From contig NC_058504.1 in the NCBI RefSeq assembly GCF_020382885.2, forward strand, positions 8,484,519 through 8,548,518: a DNA stretch of 64,000 nt, written 5' to 3'. The translations under genes were made by a program, and so were the position numbers. The stretch is from Scatophagus argus. Taxonomy: Eukaryota; Chordata; Actinopteri; Scatophagidae. How positions within the stretch are numbered: the stretch's first letter is position 1; each line of letters begins with the position of its first letter. Below, in pieces: positions 16,620 to 29,700 of the stretch. The notes beneath the pieces are model-generated. The model searched no databases and was not told the DNA's origin. It saw nothing but the letters and a program-made list of their open reading frames with translations.

Positions 16620-16747
16620 GGCTGTAGTTAGCGCCGAGTGCGGTTGGCAGGGGAAGCTGTTGTTAGCCATTGTCCACAGGCAGCTAAGTTGCTACAGTCG
16701 GTGGTAGCGGTCCTGCTGAGACTTGGCAGAAAGCACCAGGGTCGCAG
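16620..16747 (+). other. zbtb33: Probable noncoding first exon of zbtb33
   Basis: A G/C-richer block ends in tcgcag followed by the donor gtaaac at 16748. A pyrimidine-rich acceptor (ctctttacag) lies two bases before the zbtb33 ATG at 18133, so a noncoding leader exon must exist upstream. This one fits best. Its 5' end is a guess. Confidence 0.5.
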
Positions 16748-18132
16748 GTAAACAGAGTGAACTTAATATTTAGACATTTAAATGTAGCAAGAGCTCATAA
16801 TGGCATGTCAACTATTGTGGTGTTGTAACTGATGCTAGCATGCTAACAAGCACTTAAATAGTAGGCCTCTCTGTCCACTTTTCGTTAAGCGGAAGAAAGG
16901 AGCAGCGATACCTTTGTTAGCTAGCTACCAGCATCCGAATATAAGCACATTGTAGATCTGTGAAAGTAGCAAATGTTGTTAATGTCGCCGTTAAAATTTA
17001 AACGTAGTTCTGCACTTGTGCAGTGTCATGCTAGACTAAAATTTGATCTAGTTATTACAACTCTGACAAACTAACGTTTAACGTCAGCTAAGGTAACGTA
17101 ATTGTTTTTGTTGCCTGATTTGCAAAACATTGTTAAAATTTATTTGCATTTAATGTCTAGGGGAACCCAAGGAATAACATAGCAAATTTACCACAAAACC
17201 TTTCCAAAAAACAATAAAACGAGAAAAAGCTGCTGGACCCTTAAGTGTAACAATGGATAACATGGATCAACAGAAGAGTGGTTAACAAATAAACCAACTA
17301 AAATGGGTTTGTTGCAAAGCAGACATTTTACCTTCGTAACAGAAAGCACACAGGTGTATAAATGGTTGCTGTATCCCACTTGGGTGAAACCCTGCTATTG
17401 TGCCTGCTAGTTCACTGCAATATTACATGGATCTGAGCTGTCATCACCCCTCTGTTTCCTGACTTAACAAGCCAACAAGCCTTGCTGTGCAAGCAGAACA
17501 TTGCAGAAATGTGAGCAACTAAAGCATCAGGGCCCTCAAGTCCAAAATAACGAGCAAAAAAAAAAGTAAAACAAAAAACTTCAAATACAATACAAAGCTC
17601 ATCAACAACAGAGCAGGAGGACGAGCACATATTCTGTGAATTGACTTACAGCTCCAGTGGCAAATGAAATTCCGATGCGGATGATCCAGCCACTCGGAAA
17701 GAGATGTGGCAGACAGGAAACACAATGAAAGGCAACTCTTTTCCATAGAATAGACCAGAAGAAACTCAGTGGTTGTACACTGATGTTCACGTTTCCACTC
17801 TTTGTATGAAATGCTGATAATTCACATCAAACTACAGCCTAAATGAATGAAATCACTCTTTTAAACAATTTCCACAAAAAAAGACATTATAACCCTCATC
17901 TTGGACTACTGCAGTATTAGGCAGTACAGTACTACTGGACAGTAACTGAAGTCTATATAACCACCAGTGTTACTTGAATTGGAAAAGCAGGATGTGGAAA
18001 CTTTGAAGTGTTTGGGTTGTTAAGGTGCCTAATAGTGTTCTGCATATCCAGTCAGGTCATGTAATTAACGAGTTTTCTTGCGTATTCAGAAGTGTAATTA
18101 ATTTTTCTTATGTGATTTTACTCTTTACAGAC

Positions 18133-19995
18133 ATGCCAAGTCTAAAGCTGATATCTGCGACTGACACACAGTATTCAGCAGCTGTGCTGAAGTCAATGAA
18201 TGAGCAGCGAAGCCATGGATTATTTTGTGATGTTACCATTATCATACAAGAAAGGAAATTCAGAGCTCACAAAACAATCCTGTCTGCATCAAGTACATAT
18301 TTCCACCAGCTCTTCAGTGTTGCAGGACAGGTGATTGAGTTAAACTTCATCAGAGCAGAAATCTTTGAAGAGATTCTCAATTATATTTATACCTCCAGGA
18401 TTTATCGGGTCCGCTCCGACATGCTCGAGGAGCTCATAAATGCTGGGCAGATACTGGGAGTCAAATTCATTGCCAACTTGGGGTCACCGCTGTCACAAGT
18501 TAAGGGTCTGCCTGGTTTGTCTAAGGAGACAGAAAACAAAAATGACACATCCACAGAGATGATGCCGATCATCACAGAGTCATTCTCAATATCTGCGGAG
18601 GAATTCAATCAGCCAAGCAGACCTGCAGGCAATGAGGAGGATTCGGACAGTGATGTTTTGTTTGTCTCACAAACAGATGCTCAGTGCCGTCCCAATCAGA
18701 AATCCAGCTCTGGTGAGGTCATTGATTTAGATTCATCTGAATCAGAAAATGTAGCATCAAAGCAAAGTGAAGAATCAAATCAAGCAGTTGCAAAACATGC
18801 AGAAAAAGACCAAACCCCTGTAGGAACACATACTGCAAAGCCCCCCAGCATCAGTTGTCCAAATCCTAGTTTGCCCAACACCAGCCCTCTGCGCAGTCCA
18901 GACAGCAGCTCAAATAACTCATCTTCCCCTGCAAGAGTTTCCTCAGGAAGTGCTACCACAACTCCAGCCAGGTCAAGCAGTTTCACCCCTGATCCCTTGA
19001 GTGCCTCTCAGCCCTCTGAAAACAGTGATATAATGGGAGTCCACAAGAAACAAGTTTCGACTTCATCTCAGCAAGGGGATTTCAAAATAATGCTTTCGGA
19101 TGTGTCTGAAGGCCAAGCAAATAAAACAAACATTCCCAAGACGACTATAGCAGCGAAGAAGACAGTACCGTTCAATGCAGCCACAGAGATTGATTCAATT
19201 TCATCAGGCTGTAAAGTGTATGCCAATATTGGAGAAAATACTTATGATATTGTCCCAGTGAAGGAAGATCCAGGTGAAGGAGGCTCTAAAGCCAATAAAG
19301 GGAAGAGGTCATTAATGGCAACGCCTTTAAAACCCATGGATAAAACAAGCCCCAACAAGAAGAGGACCAAAACAGAGCTCGAGGATCACTATGAGCTGAT
19401 CATGGATGGGAAGACTTTCTATGTGTGCATCGTCTGTAAACGTCCCTATGTGTGTCTGACAAGCCTGCGCCGTCACTTCAACACCCACTCGTGGGAAAAG
19501 AAGTACCCATGTCGGTACTGTAACAAGGTCTTTGCTTTGGCTGAGTACAGAACAAAACATGAAATCCACCACACAGGAGAGAGGAGGTACCAGTGCTTGG
19601 TGTGCAATGAAATGTTTATGAACTACCAAGTATTGTCAACCCACTGCAAGCAAGTCCACAACCAGGATCCCAGCGGGAGGAAAGAGAAGGACGACACAGA
19701 CAACAACTTATACCGACTACTGCCGTGTAAAACGGTGCAGATGAAACCATACTCATGGACTACTGACGGGCCGGGGGTCCCTGTCATATCCGAGGATGGA
19801 AGCGTGCATCATATAACCACCACTGGAGAAGACGTCCGCTCTTCCACCCAAACCAGGATGCTGAACTGGGATGACATATTTGTTGAGCCCAATGCCCACA
19901 TGCCTCCTGATGCTGATGTCCGACCGGGGTCAACCATAAACACTCCTCCACAGGGAGCCACAGAGTTTGACTTTGTTATACCAGAGACCTACTGA
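18133..19995 (+). CDS. zbtb33: Transcriptional regulator Kaiso (ZBTB33)
   Basis: The coding region is one exon of 620 residues (human 672). The frame is open further upstream to 18025, but the ATG at 18133 directly follows the splice acceptor at 18121-18130 and begins the conserved LKLISATDTQYS, so it is the better start. Residues about 10-115 are the BTB/POZ domain (GLFCDVTIIIQERKFRAHK, ILSASSTYFHQLFSVAGQV, ILNYIYTSRIYRVRSD). Then comes an acidic and Ser-rich linker, and three C2H2 zinc fingers at about 430-510 (VCIVCKRPYVC, CRYCNKVFALAEYRTKHEIH, CLVCNEMFMNYQVLSTHC). Kaiso is a nuclear repressor that binds methylated CpG pairs or a TCCTGCNA site and partners with p120-catenin and NCoR. The block KKYPCRYCNKVFALAEYRTK is diagnostic against ZBTB4/ZBTB38. 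Confidence 0.96.
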   Translation: MPSLKLISATDTQYSAAVLKSMNEQRSHGLFCDVTIIIQERKFRAHKTILSASSTYFHQLFSVAGQVIELNFIRAEIFEEILNYIYTSRIYRVRSDMLEELINAGQILGVKFIANLGSPLSQVKGLPGLSKETENKNDTSTEMMPIITESFSISAEEFNQPSRPAGNEEDSDSDVLFVSQTDAQCRPNQKSSSGEVIDLDSSESENVASKQSEESNQAVAKHAEKDQTPVGTHTAKPPSISCPNPSLPNTSPLRSPDSSSNNSSSPARVSSGSATTTPARSSSFTPDPLSASQPSENSDIMGVHKKQVSTSSQQGDFKIMLSDVSEGQANKTNIPKTTIAAKKTVPFNAATEIDSISSGCKVYANIGENTYDIVPVKEDPGEGGSKANKGKRSLMATPLKPMDKTSPNKKRTKTELEDHYELIMDGKTFYVCIVCKRPYVCLTSLRRHFNTHSWEKKYPCRYCNKVFALAEYRTKHEIHHTGERRYQCLVCNEMFMNYQVLSTHCKQVHNQDPSGRKEKDDTDNNLYRLLPCKTVQMKPYSWTTDGPGVPVISEDGSVHHITTTGEDVRSSTQTRMLNWDDIFVEPNAHMPPDADVRPGSTINTPPQGATEFDFVIPETY

Positions 19996-22190
19996 GCAAC
20001 ACTGACTGCTTCTTTACCTGTGCCTTTTAGGTGCCTCAACCCTTTTTTTTGCTCTTTGGTTCCATGTCAACAATATTCTTCCCTTCAGTTTTTTCAAAAT
20101 TTTTGGTGTTATGTGCTGAACGTGGTGATGATGCATGCGAGAATAATGTCAGAGTCGCGCAGGTGAAATTGATCAACGGTGAACTCGAATTTGTGAGTAT
20201 GCCAGATCCAGCTCTAGATTACACCAACAGGAAACAAAAGCTTGAATTTGTCAGTCGTACCAGATTCAGCTGAAGTTAAATGGAGACGGAGGGAATATTG
20301 CAGGACAGAATTGCAAGGTGACCATACATTGATTCATGTTACTCTGCTTGTGTAATAGCCTTGATCTTTTTGTATAATTGCAGTTCATGATAAAAACATA
20401 GAAGTTGTTCAAACGCAGTAAAATTGTTAAGAAAATAATTAAAGTAAATTTCATACCAGAAGCAAAAACTGCCCTGGAAATATTGGGTGGATGAGTGTAT
20501 CAACATATAAATCAATAGTCAAACCAACAGAGTGTGACATGAGCAACCATTACCAACAAAATCAGCTGACTACCACCTTGAGCCTAACTTAAGAATGGCT
20601 AAGATGTAAAGAGCAAAGAATTTAATATTCCACTGCTGTATAATGTTTTTGTTAACATTTTTCCCTCCTCTCAGAACCCTTCTCAAACATTTATTGCAAT
20701 TTACAGTCATGCTGTGTTCCTCTGAAACTGTAAGAAACGTCCACACCAGTGACAACACCTTTGGCTTGAGCCAGTAATTATCATGCATTCCTAGTAAAGA
20801 TCATAACAGCCTACTTGCTGTTGGCTATATTGCATGTCATTTCTAGTAAAGAAACATCTATATGTTACAATATAAAATGTGTGTTTTCTGTTTAAAAAAA
20901 AAAAAAGTACAAATGTCGGAAGATAACAAATAGTCATACCCGTCACAAACACCCATCTTTTACTCGAGTGGTTAGCACTACCTGTCCAGTCTGGTCTTGA
21001 GCACGCAGCTGATACTGCAGGTTTGTGGTATGTTCACCTGGTGTTACAAGTGATGTGGTCACATGCTGGTTTGCTGTGGACCCAGTGTAGGATTTCACTG
21101 TATGAGGCGAATTACAGCTGTGCAGACTCAGACTAATGTTGATTTCTTTTGGTCTTCAGTTTCAAATTTTGTATTGCCCTGAAGATTTCTGTACAAGGAA
21201 TGAAATGCGACATTTGAATGGTTTTCTCTGTTTCAACTCTGGTTTTTGTTTTTTAACCCATGTTGCCTAAATCTGTCGATGACATTAAGCAGCCTGTTGA
21301 GCTCCATTTATTAAAATGGAAATGGGGCTACCTATTTAAAATATATGAACTCTCAGCTGATTTTTTTTTGTGTGTGTAACCATTATGGTGTCGCATATTG
21401 AGATATAACAAGATTACATGAATTTTAAATCAATTGACAGCAGCCGCATCAATCGTGAATCTCAAGTCTGTTTTGGAGGATCAGATGGAGATTTTAGCAG
21501 ACTGAACTGATCATTCCTGGTATTCATTTTAGAGAGAGACCATTTTAAACCTAATTCTGTATAAGAGAATGTTAATTATGTTGTGAAATATATTTTTACA
21601 TTGTCCGATTGCTGCCTGTCCCACATGTGGGTGGCAGGGAAGATGTACAGTGGTTATTCGTCAGTGACTGGAAATCCAGGCATGATTTATTTTGTGTTCA
21701 TTAAGCACTTGTTTTATTTTGATACACCTGTAATTTGCCATTATATAACATGTTATCGTAATACCAAAATCTGCCAGCTACATAGCGGAGGCCAGAGGTT
21801 TTGCGTACTAATGGGACAATAAGAGTGACATAAACTGAGGATTATTTCAGTCTGTACACATTAGCACTTGGCTTTTGATCTTTTTGTAATATTTTTACTT
21901 TTTCACTTTTTACCATTGTCTCAAAATGTAGTGATTGGTAAGTATGAGTAAAAAAGAAGTAGCATAAATATGAGAGTCTTTTTAGTGTAATTCAGTAAAA
22001 TCATGCTGGCTTTAGATTAACTTGGTGTGTGATGTACAGTGTATATTTTTTTTCTTACTATTTCAGATGGATTTTTTTAGGTCTATAGCAGTAGACAAAA
22101 TGAAATAGTTATGAAATACTGCTGCCATTGTACAACCTTGTACAAAATGTTCCTTTTCTGTCATTTGGCAATTAAGGTTCCCGGATGGTA
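19996..22190 (+). other. zbtb33: zbtb33 3' untranslated region (2.2 kb)
   Basis: No gene is evident between the stop codon and the poly(A) signal at 22191. The sequence is AT-rich with many short T runs, as in long vertebrate 3' untranslated regions. I cannot exclude an earlier poly(A) site. Confidence 0.5.
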
Positions 22191-22196
22191 AATAAA
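22191..22196 (+). terminator. Probable poly(A) signal of zbtb33
   Basis: AATAAA followed within 30 bases by T-rich and TG-containing sequence (cttttacaaatttaacttgtg). Confidence 0.55.
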
Positions 22197-22359
22197 TTAT
22201 TCTTTTACAAATTTAACTTGTGCACCTTCTCTAGCATCTAAAAATGAACACAACTATAACCTTTGCAATCATTTTGTCTTTGAGAATGCAGAATATGAGT
22301 AAAGTAAGTCCAAACAACTGATACAAAATCCTGTCTTTACAGCTTCAGAAGATCAGATA

Positions 22360-22530
22360 TTCTGTCAGGAACCAACAATGTGAACCTCAAGGGGGCGCTA
22401 GAGGAAAAAAAACCAGCCCAAACTGTAATGTAAAATCACCCAATGGCTGTTGAGATATTTCATTTATATTTAGTTGTCTGGACCACAACTGACTGGCACT
22501 GCCATCCATATAGCTTTACCAGCTTGGCTA
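22360..22530 (+). repeat. Dispersed teleost repeat, copy A (second copy at 40430)
   Basis: Shares ordered blocks with 40730-40890: (g)tgaacctc followed by a gcgctagagga/gtcagaggag segment, then ggctgttgagatatttca/agctgttgagatacttct, then gtctgg and ctgac. I recall the same blocks from an abundant unclassified teleost repeat. About 170 bp are recognisable. Confidence 0.55.
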
Positions 22531-23757
22531 AAAAGAAACACAAAGTATTTCAATTACACAAAACATATTTTTAATGGCAAGACAAAAAGGAACTGACGAG
22601 TCAGTCCCTGCGAATGTGTTGATGAAATTATAAAAAGCAGTGATTAAAGCTGACAGCGGTGTCACGCTTCCCCCCCTCAGTGGACACTTTTCAGTATCTC
22701 CCATGTCACATCAGTGAATCCAGCACTGACTGCTCACACTCAGCCTTACCAACGTTAGTTCCTGAAAAGACAACACATTTCAACTACGAGAAGTGACTTT
22801 ACAACTGCTTACAAACAGAGGTGATAAATGCTTACCTGCGTTGCAGCTTCTAGTGAAAATACATTAAATAGGGTTTGTAGTGTGACTGATAACCATCCTG
22901 ACCTATCAACTACTGCAGTATGGCTTATTTCTGCCTAAAGACTGCGCTGTAAGATTCACCACACACTGATCAAGATATTTTTGAACATAAACCGAAGAGC
23001 CGATAAATAGATACCATTATCTGTTTGTATATCTTAGGCTTAACTGCTAAAGGAGCATCTGTATATCATACTGCTGTACATACATTATGAGCATGTAACA
23101 CCTCCTTTACTGCTAACTTTACCTTTACAGTGACACTATTAACCACTACGAAAACAACTGCTTGGGCTCACAACAAACAAATTTAGTTTTCTATCTGATT
23201 CAAATTCGGGAAAGACACAGACGCTTTCATCTAACTGCATCAATCTCCTACGAGGCTCGTAAACGTGCCGTGATCATTATTACACGAACCACTTGAGGCA
23301 GGAAGCATTTATAATGCGGACTAAAGGGAGGTGAACATAAAGCATGAGCTTGCAGAGAACTTTCGACCTTGTACAGAATAAGTCCAGGTGAGTGAGTGCT
23401 GCAGTATACTGGAAGTCTGTTCGCTTTAAGGCAGATGCACGTGTAAACACTCCTGGCTTTGACTCCTTGGTTGTCTCTCTTCTCTTAATGTGTATATGTA
23501 CGCAAACACACACGCACACACAGTGCAGGCATGACTGTGAGTGGTGCCCAGGCAGACAAATACTCGCGCCCTTGTGTTGGGCTGAACTCAAAGTTTTCAT
23601 GCTCTGTGCTCGTCCTCCTCCTCCTCCTCCTCAGCATCCTTCCCTCAGCACAGTTCTCAGTGATTGTGAGTCCAGAGGAATTGTGCAGTCAAACCACTCG
23701 ATTGGCATCTGACAACACTCGCAAACGTCTCAGGTGCCTTCTGTGCTTGAAGCCATG
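22531..23757. other. Gap between converging zbtb33 and tmem255a
   Basis: This should include the tmem255a 3' untranslated region (minus strand). I see a short CA/CG-rich simple stretch at about 23505-23525 and no gene. A minus-strand ATTAAA near 22569-22574 is a weak candidate poly(A) signal. Confidence 0.45.
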
Positions 23758-26700
23758 TCACGGGCTGTACGGCGGGGGCTTCTCATCAGGATGGTTGTGA
23801 GGAGGAGAGTAGCGTGGGGGGATCATTGTGGGCCACAGGTGGCTGGCTCCAGACTGGGAGTCATCGGACAGGCCCGACGAATCAGGGAACATGTAGGAGC
23901 CCTGCAGGAAAGCCAAAACATTCATTAGAGTGACATGTGACACATGAGTCTAAATGGTCCTGAATATTCAGTGAATCACGTCCCCAAAGGGAAACTGGTT
24001 GTGCATCAGTGCAACACAAAACACAAGATAAAAACACAAAGCACATGAATGCATAGTAATACAAAACAGAAGAAAATAGAGCGCACAATTTAAAAATATT
24101 TGCTTTCATGTCATAATACTGCCTGCTCAATTTCACATACATTTCCTTAACAGAACCCTTTATGTGAACTGGATTGTTCGGTCGCTGACAAAACACCTGC
24201 CAATAATCAATCAGTCATTGTTCCGACCAAATTCTCACTCCATGCACATCATGCACTGCTGCAGCTTGGAAGTGGCTGTGTGCACCTGCAGGTCGTAGGC
24301 ATTGTAAGGCGGCAGGTAGGGGGCAGTGTTGTAGTACGAGTTGAGGGAAGCGTTGGGTGGAGCAGGCTCTGAGGGGACTGGAGCTGTGATTGCCTCTGGT
24401 TCAGATGTGCTCTCTGAGGCAGCGGCGGGAGTCTGACAAGGACGTGAAGAAAATCGATCAGTTTTGATCAATTCAAACAAACGCTAAATCGCATCAGCTC
24501 GCGTCAATAAAGCCACAATTAGGGATCGTCACGCGTATTCCTGCACATTAGACAGTTCTCTTCTTTGTTGGTAAATATCTTGATTGACCTACCATGTCTT
24601 TGAAGCCTCCCAGCACTGCAGCAGTGATGATGCCCAGAAAAAGGGCCACAATGTTGAGGATGGTAGCGGACCATAACAGGTGATAAAGGTGCACCACGTC
24701 CTGGCAGCTCTTCACATCGGTGTACTCATGGTAGCCTCCGATCACCTCTACACGGCTAGCCCAGTGGGTGGGACAGAGAGGGAAACAGCCTACAGTCAAG
24801 CCACAGAAGTTACTGATGAAGTTTTTCTTTTTTCCTAATGCTCACCAACAGGCTCTGTGCATTTGTACTCCAGACTCAATGAGAGACATGCAAAGACATA
24901 CAAAAAGGACGTAGAGAGGAAACCCTAAGAACACACTTCTGCGGTGGGTAAAATCATAAAGACTCGACACAAATACTCAATTATCACTTCACAAAAGAGG
25001 AAAAAAATGTCATGAATTGATCATCAATGGCCGATATGCTTCTAGAAAACAAAAAGGAACCTACTTCCAAATCATGGATGATTTCCTAAACTTTTTCAAA
25101 ACATCTTTATTCTGAAGTCCCATAAGAGGATGTTCTCTGAAACAAAGGTTAAAAGAAATCAAACATTCTTGTTCTAATACAATCAACGCAGTTGCAGTGC
25201 AAAAAAATCTCCCACAAAAAAATGGCACAACGGTACACATCAAACAATCAAAACAATCAAAGCAACGCAGCAAAGCAGACTAGCCGCTGATTTAGAGGTC
25301 TGTCGGGTGCTCGACCACTCAACTCACTTCCCACAGTTGTAGAGGTCGCAGCAGTAACAGGTGTTGCTCTTCACACGCAAGTTACAGGATGTGCGTGATG
25401 ATGTCTGACAGGGCACCTAAAGGACAAAAAACACTTTATAATACACACTTTACATCGACTTCTGTCTCTTATCTATGTGTAAAATATACAACGTCATGGC
25501 TAAACCACAAATGGCAACACTGAGCATTTCGGTGAAAATAAAGAGAAATATGTGCTTCTTACATCACGGTCAGATGCAGTCTCACTGGAGTGATACTCAC
25601 AACGACCGGCATACAGAGGCCTGAGGTCCTACAACAAGAAAACACCATGTTTAGATATTTCACTGCACAATTCATCACTCGCTAAATGACATCAGAGGAA
25701 ACAAGGAAAAAGAGGAAAAGAACTTGTCAAACAAAATCCTGAAAGACAGCATAAGGGCTCGAAGGCAGCTTTTTTACATAATCTTGAGGCCCTGTTTTCA
25801 AAGGAGGCCCCGTGTCAAATTTTAATACTTCAATTCAAACTTGATATTGTACAGTAAAACACCTCTAAGGATTTTTTTGCTCTCTTCTAGAAACATGAGT
25901 TATCTAACAAACTGCAGAGGTAGCAACCAAGAGTCATTAAAGTTACAATGAATAATAATCTTCATTTAATAATCCTATTCCATAAAGAAAATAAAGTGCA
26001 AACTTAACTCTGTTATTAACAAATATGCTTTTGCACTGAAATTTACTTTAGAATAGGATGCATTCGATTGGATGTAAGCGCAGTAGATGCAACTCATCAA
26101 TATCAGAAGAAACGACAAACTGTTCACTATAAAAATCATGACAGTTATTCATCTCTTCAGTCTGAAACTGCATCATACTGCTCCTCCTGACTGTCTTTCA
26201 TCCAACAGTGTGGCTCTTTGAGTTTTTAGTTTAGTGTACAAAAGTTTCCATCTTACTGACACCACACGAACCTGCTCAGGGTGCTCGTCTCCCTTTTCAC
26301 CCAGCCATAACTTATTTTACTGTAATTGTTTTAAGAGTGCATTAGTGGTTATTTATTGTTTTATTTACTTTGCATAATGGACGATGATGATCTCCCTGAA
26401 CCACAGCCTATATTTACCTCACAGAGGAGGGCGCAGTGGCTGCTGCAGCCTGCCATATGTGAGCAATGTCCTTGCAGAAGGGCTTACGTTTTAATGTCTA
26501 ATGCAGACAGATTATATTAAGCTTTAATGAGGACAGCATTGATGAATAAACTTGTCATAACAAAAGTGTTATCTGTATTCATAATTTATTGGTTGGGTTA
26601 AATAAGCAGACGCTTCAGTGTTACTTACGATGTGCCTCGCAGCAAAAACTCCATCGACAATAGCGCAGCAGAAGGCAGCCACCACTCCGAAACTGATGAA

Positions 26701-29700
26701 GACAATAGATGCCACTAACTGTGAAAACAGAGGAGCTTCAGCTTCATCACTCTTCATCACACTATGACGATTGTCAATGTCCTCAACCTAAACACTCTAT
26801 TTTGATTTTTAATCGTCTCCTGTCACCACTTTTGCAGGATGTGTATCACCTTACACATGTGCTCCCCTCTGAGTATGAATACCTCTGAATGGAGAGAGGG
26901 TGGAGGGGGTTGTGAGCCGGGTAAAGGACAACAGAGACAGCGCTGTGGCCGTCACTTAGCTCCAGTGGTGTTCGTGGCTGGCACGGTGCCGAGCTCTTTA
27001 CGAACACCGCCAGCCATTTCTCCATTCACCCAACTCTCCTCCTTCACTCCTCAATGAAAGGCAGCATGTTTTCAATTACGTATCACCCCACCCTGTCTGC
27101 AGCCAGCCCGGCTCATGGGAGGGAGGCAGTGCGATAGTGCAGTGTGACAGCGAATCATTCTTCAAGTCATTAGAAATGAAACAATCGATTGTCAAAATAG
27201 CTGCCAATTAGTCTGCTGTACATCAGCTAATTAATTCATCTCCACTGAAAGTGTAATAACAAAAAAGTTATGTGCTTCCAATAGCCCAAACCATAAATAA
27301 TATCAACATGTATGACATGTATGACATGTATAACATTTCATAGCAAACAACAAAACAGAAGGAAGTGTGGTGTAACATGTCATTGCCCAGTTAGTCGTGG
27401 CACACAAATTCTGACTTCTGGGACTCCAGGCATCCGACCTCTGCTGCATTATGGGAAAGGTGTCACAGTACAAACTCATTCTTCAATCCAGCCCTGACAG
27501 TTCCTGCCCGGCACGTCCCACAGGCTCCTCTCATCTGCAGTTTCCTTCCCCACATTCCAGTGTGGACATTGGTCCTCCTCCACTTACACCCTATTTCTAT
27601 TTCTGGCTGAATCTCCCTTGAAGCCCAGGATACTTGCTCCGCTACAGAAAAGCTCCTCAGACCAAGTGGGACTCACAGTCTGGGTTAGGTCTGCTGTGTC
27701 TATTGTCACATTAACGACATAATCAAGCTGTCGTAAGGTAATTGGGACTGATGCGCATGTTAATGACAGTGCCCTGTGACTGCAGTGATGAGGAGACATC
27801 AAGCACTGAAAGTGATCTCAATGCACAGAGGTAATATAAATCCTCTTACCATCTGCCTCTTGTTCTCTATCAAATGAGCGCCGATAATTCCCAGAAAAGA
27901 GCCAAAGCCCAGCTGAGAAGAGAGAAAATAGCTGTTAGGGCATTTAGCTGTTAGGGCATTCATCTACTTTGACTATAAAGCTTTGATTTCATAAAATGGG
28001 ACAAACCAAGTTGTTAGTGTTAAAAGTAAGGCTCCGGAGAAGCATTTCAGCTTGTTTACAAAGATATCAACTGTTTACTTTTACAGATAAGCAAAATAAA
28101 CCATAGATTCATTTACTCTAATCTGAGGATTTGTGAGATAAAAGTTTCCCCTCAGTCTTGCATTGTAAATCAAAGTTCATTTCCTCTTTGGAAATCTCAA
28201 CACATTTCGAGGTTCAAATCATAAGTCTGATGAAAAAGAGGTTTAAGCTGGAAATGCAACTGGCATACAGTGGCTGCTTTTCTGTCAGTCTTTTATGTAA
28301 GAGGACAAATGCTGAAAGCTGAGTACTGTGAAGAAAACACATTTATGGGCTGAGACACTTTACCTCACTCAGCCTCTAATGACAGCCATGCTGAATAATG
28401 AATGTGGGGAAAATTCACCCCTCAGAGACCTTCAGTAATTATTTTCATCAGAATTCAGGAGCAGGAAGGGCCCACTTCAGACACTCTGACTTCACTCACG
28501 CCTCACTCTTTATGAAGAGTGAGCAGCTTCACCCTGTTGCTCCCACTGCAGGTGCACGCAGGTGTGACTGTGCACTCACAATGACTCCTGGGTAGTAGCC
28601 GCCCACCGTGATGTTCTGCGTCCTGGTGGTCGCTGCCAGGCCAAAGATAAGGATGAGCACAGACACAATGAGCAGCATCGCCGTCACGATGATGGATTTC
28701 CTCTTTCTCCTCTTAAAGGAGCCTACGAGACAACAAATGAGGGAACATTACAGCTCGAGTCGTCAGTAAAATGATGTGAAATCAGAAGACGAGGCTGCGA
28801 CTGCAACCCAACACGAGCCGCAATGTAATGGAAAGTAGTAACGGGGACACGACTGGAGTTTCTCTGGCCCTGTCACACTGACGTGCTGTTTTGAAGATGC
28901 TGCCAAAGGGTCCTAATTTATATGGTATGTTCACCTTTACGGGAAATATGCAAAGAATTCAACTTTAAAAAAGGCATCCTATAAAACACTCTCCACCCTA
29001 TCGACAAAACTGTGGAGAGGATGAACTACGGCTTTGACTTACACGAGATACAGTCTCATATTTAACACTGTCAAGTCAGTGTCACGGTTTACAGACACAG
29101 AGGGAAAGTAAGTTCCCTAATGGAGCTCATTCCTAAAAGCACGGCAGCGTTTGGAGAAGCCATTAAACTAGTTAGCCCTTCAAACAAAACCTCTTGTGTT
29201 GCTCATGATGGAAGGAAGAAAACCCTGGTTTGAGCACCAACAGAGAACAAATTAAAACATAATTTTAACTTGATATATTCTTTGTTTCATGCTGTGGTTG
29301 AATTGGGAAAACACATGTAAGAGTGCCTATAAGAATTATATTTACCAGTACTAAACTGTCAATACATTAACATTAAAGAGGCTTTTTCAGGTGATCTGTG
29401 TCAAAAAGTTTAACTAAGGGGCATCCGGGTGGCCTTTTGAGATGCTGAATAATCGCAACAAGTCCCAGGATCTTTGCCGTATGCTGTCCTCCTGCTGTCT
29501 CCACTCATATCCACTCAGCTCTAATGAAGGCGTAAACAGGATGAACAAATTAACACACACTTTGCTGTCCATAAGCTGCAAGTGTGCATGCTGTTTGTCA
29601 TCTCCTGTATGAGTCTGGCCAGGGTGACATTATGGGCCTGTTGTAGATTTGTAAAGCAACGTTTTCATCCTGTTCTACAATCAAATGAGTTTAGTTTAGG

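Noticed and set aside
18025-18132. Extra 36 residues at the zbtb33 N-terminus
   Set aside because: A splice acceptor at 18121-18130 makes this intron sequence; the conserved protein starts at 18133.
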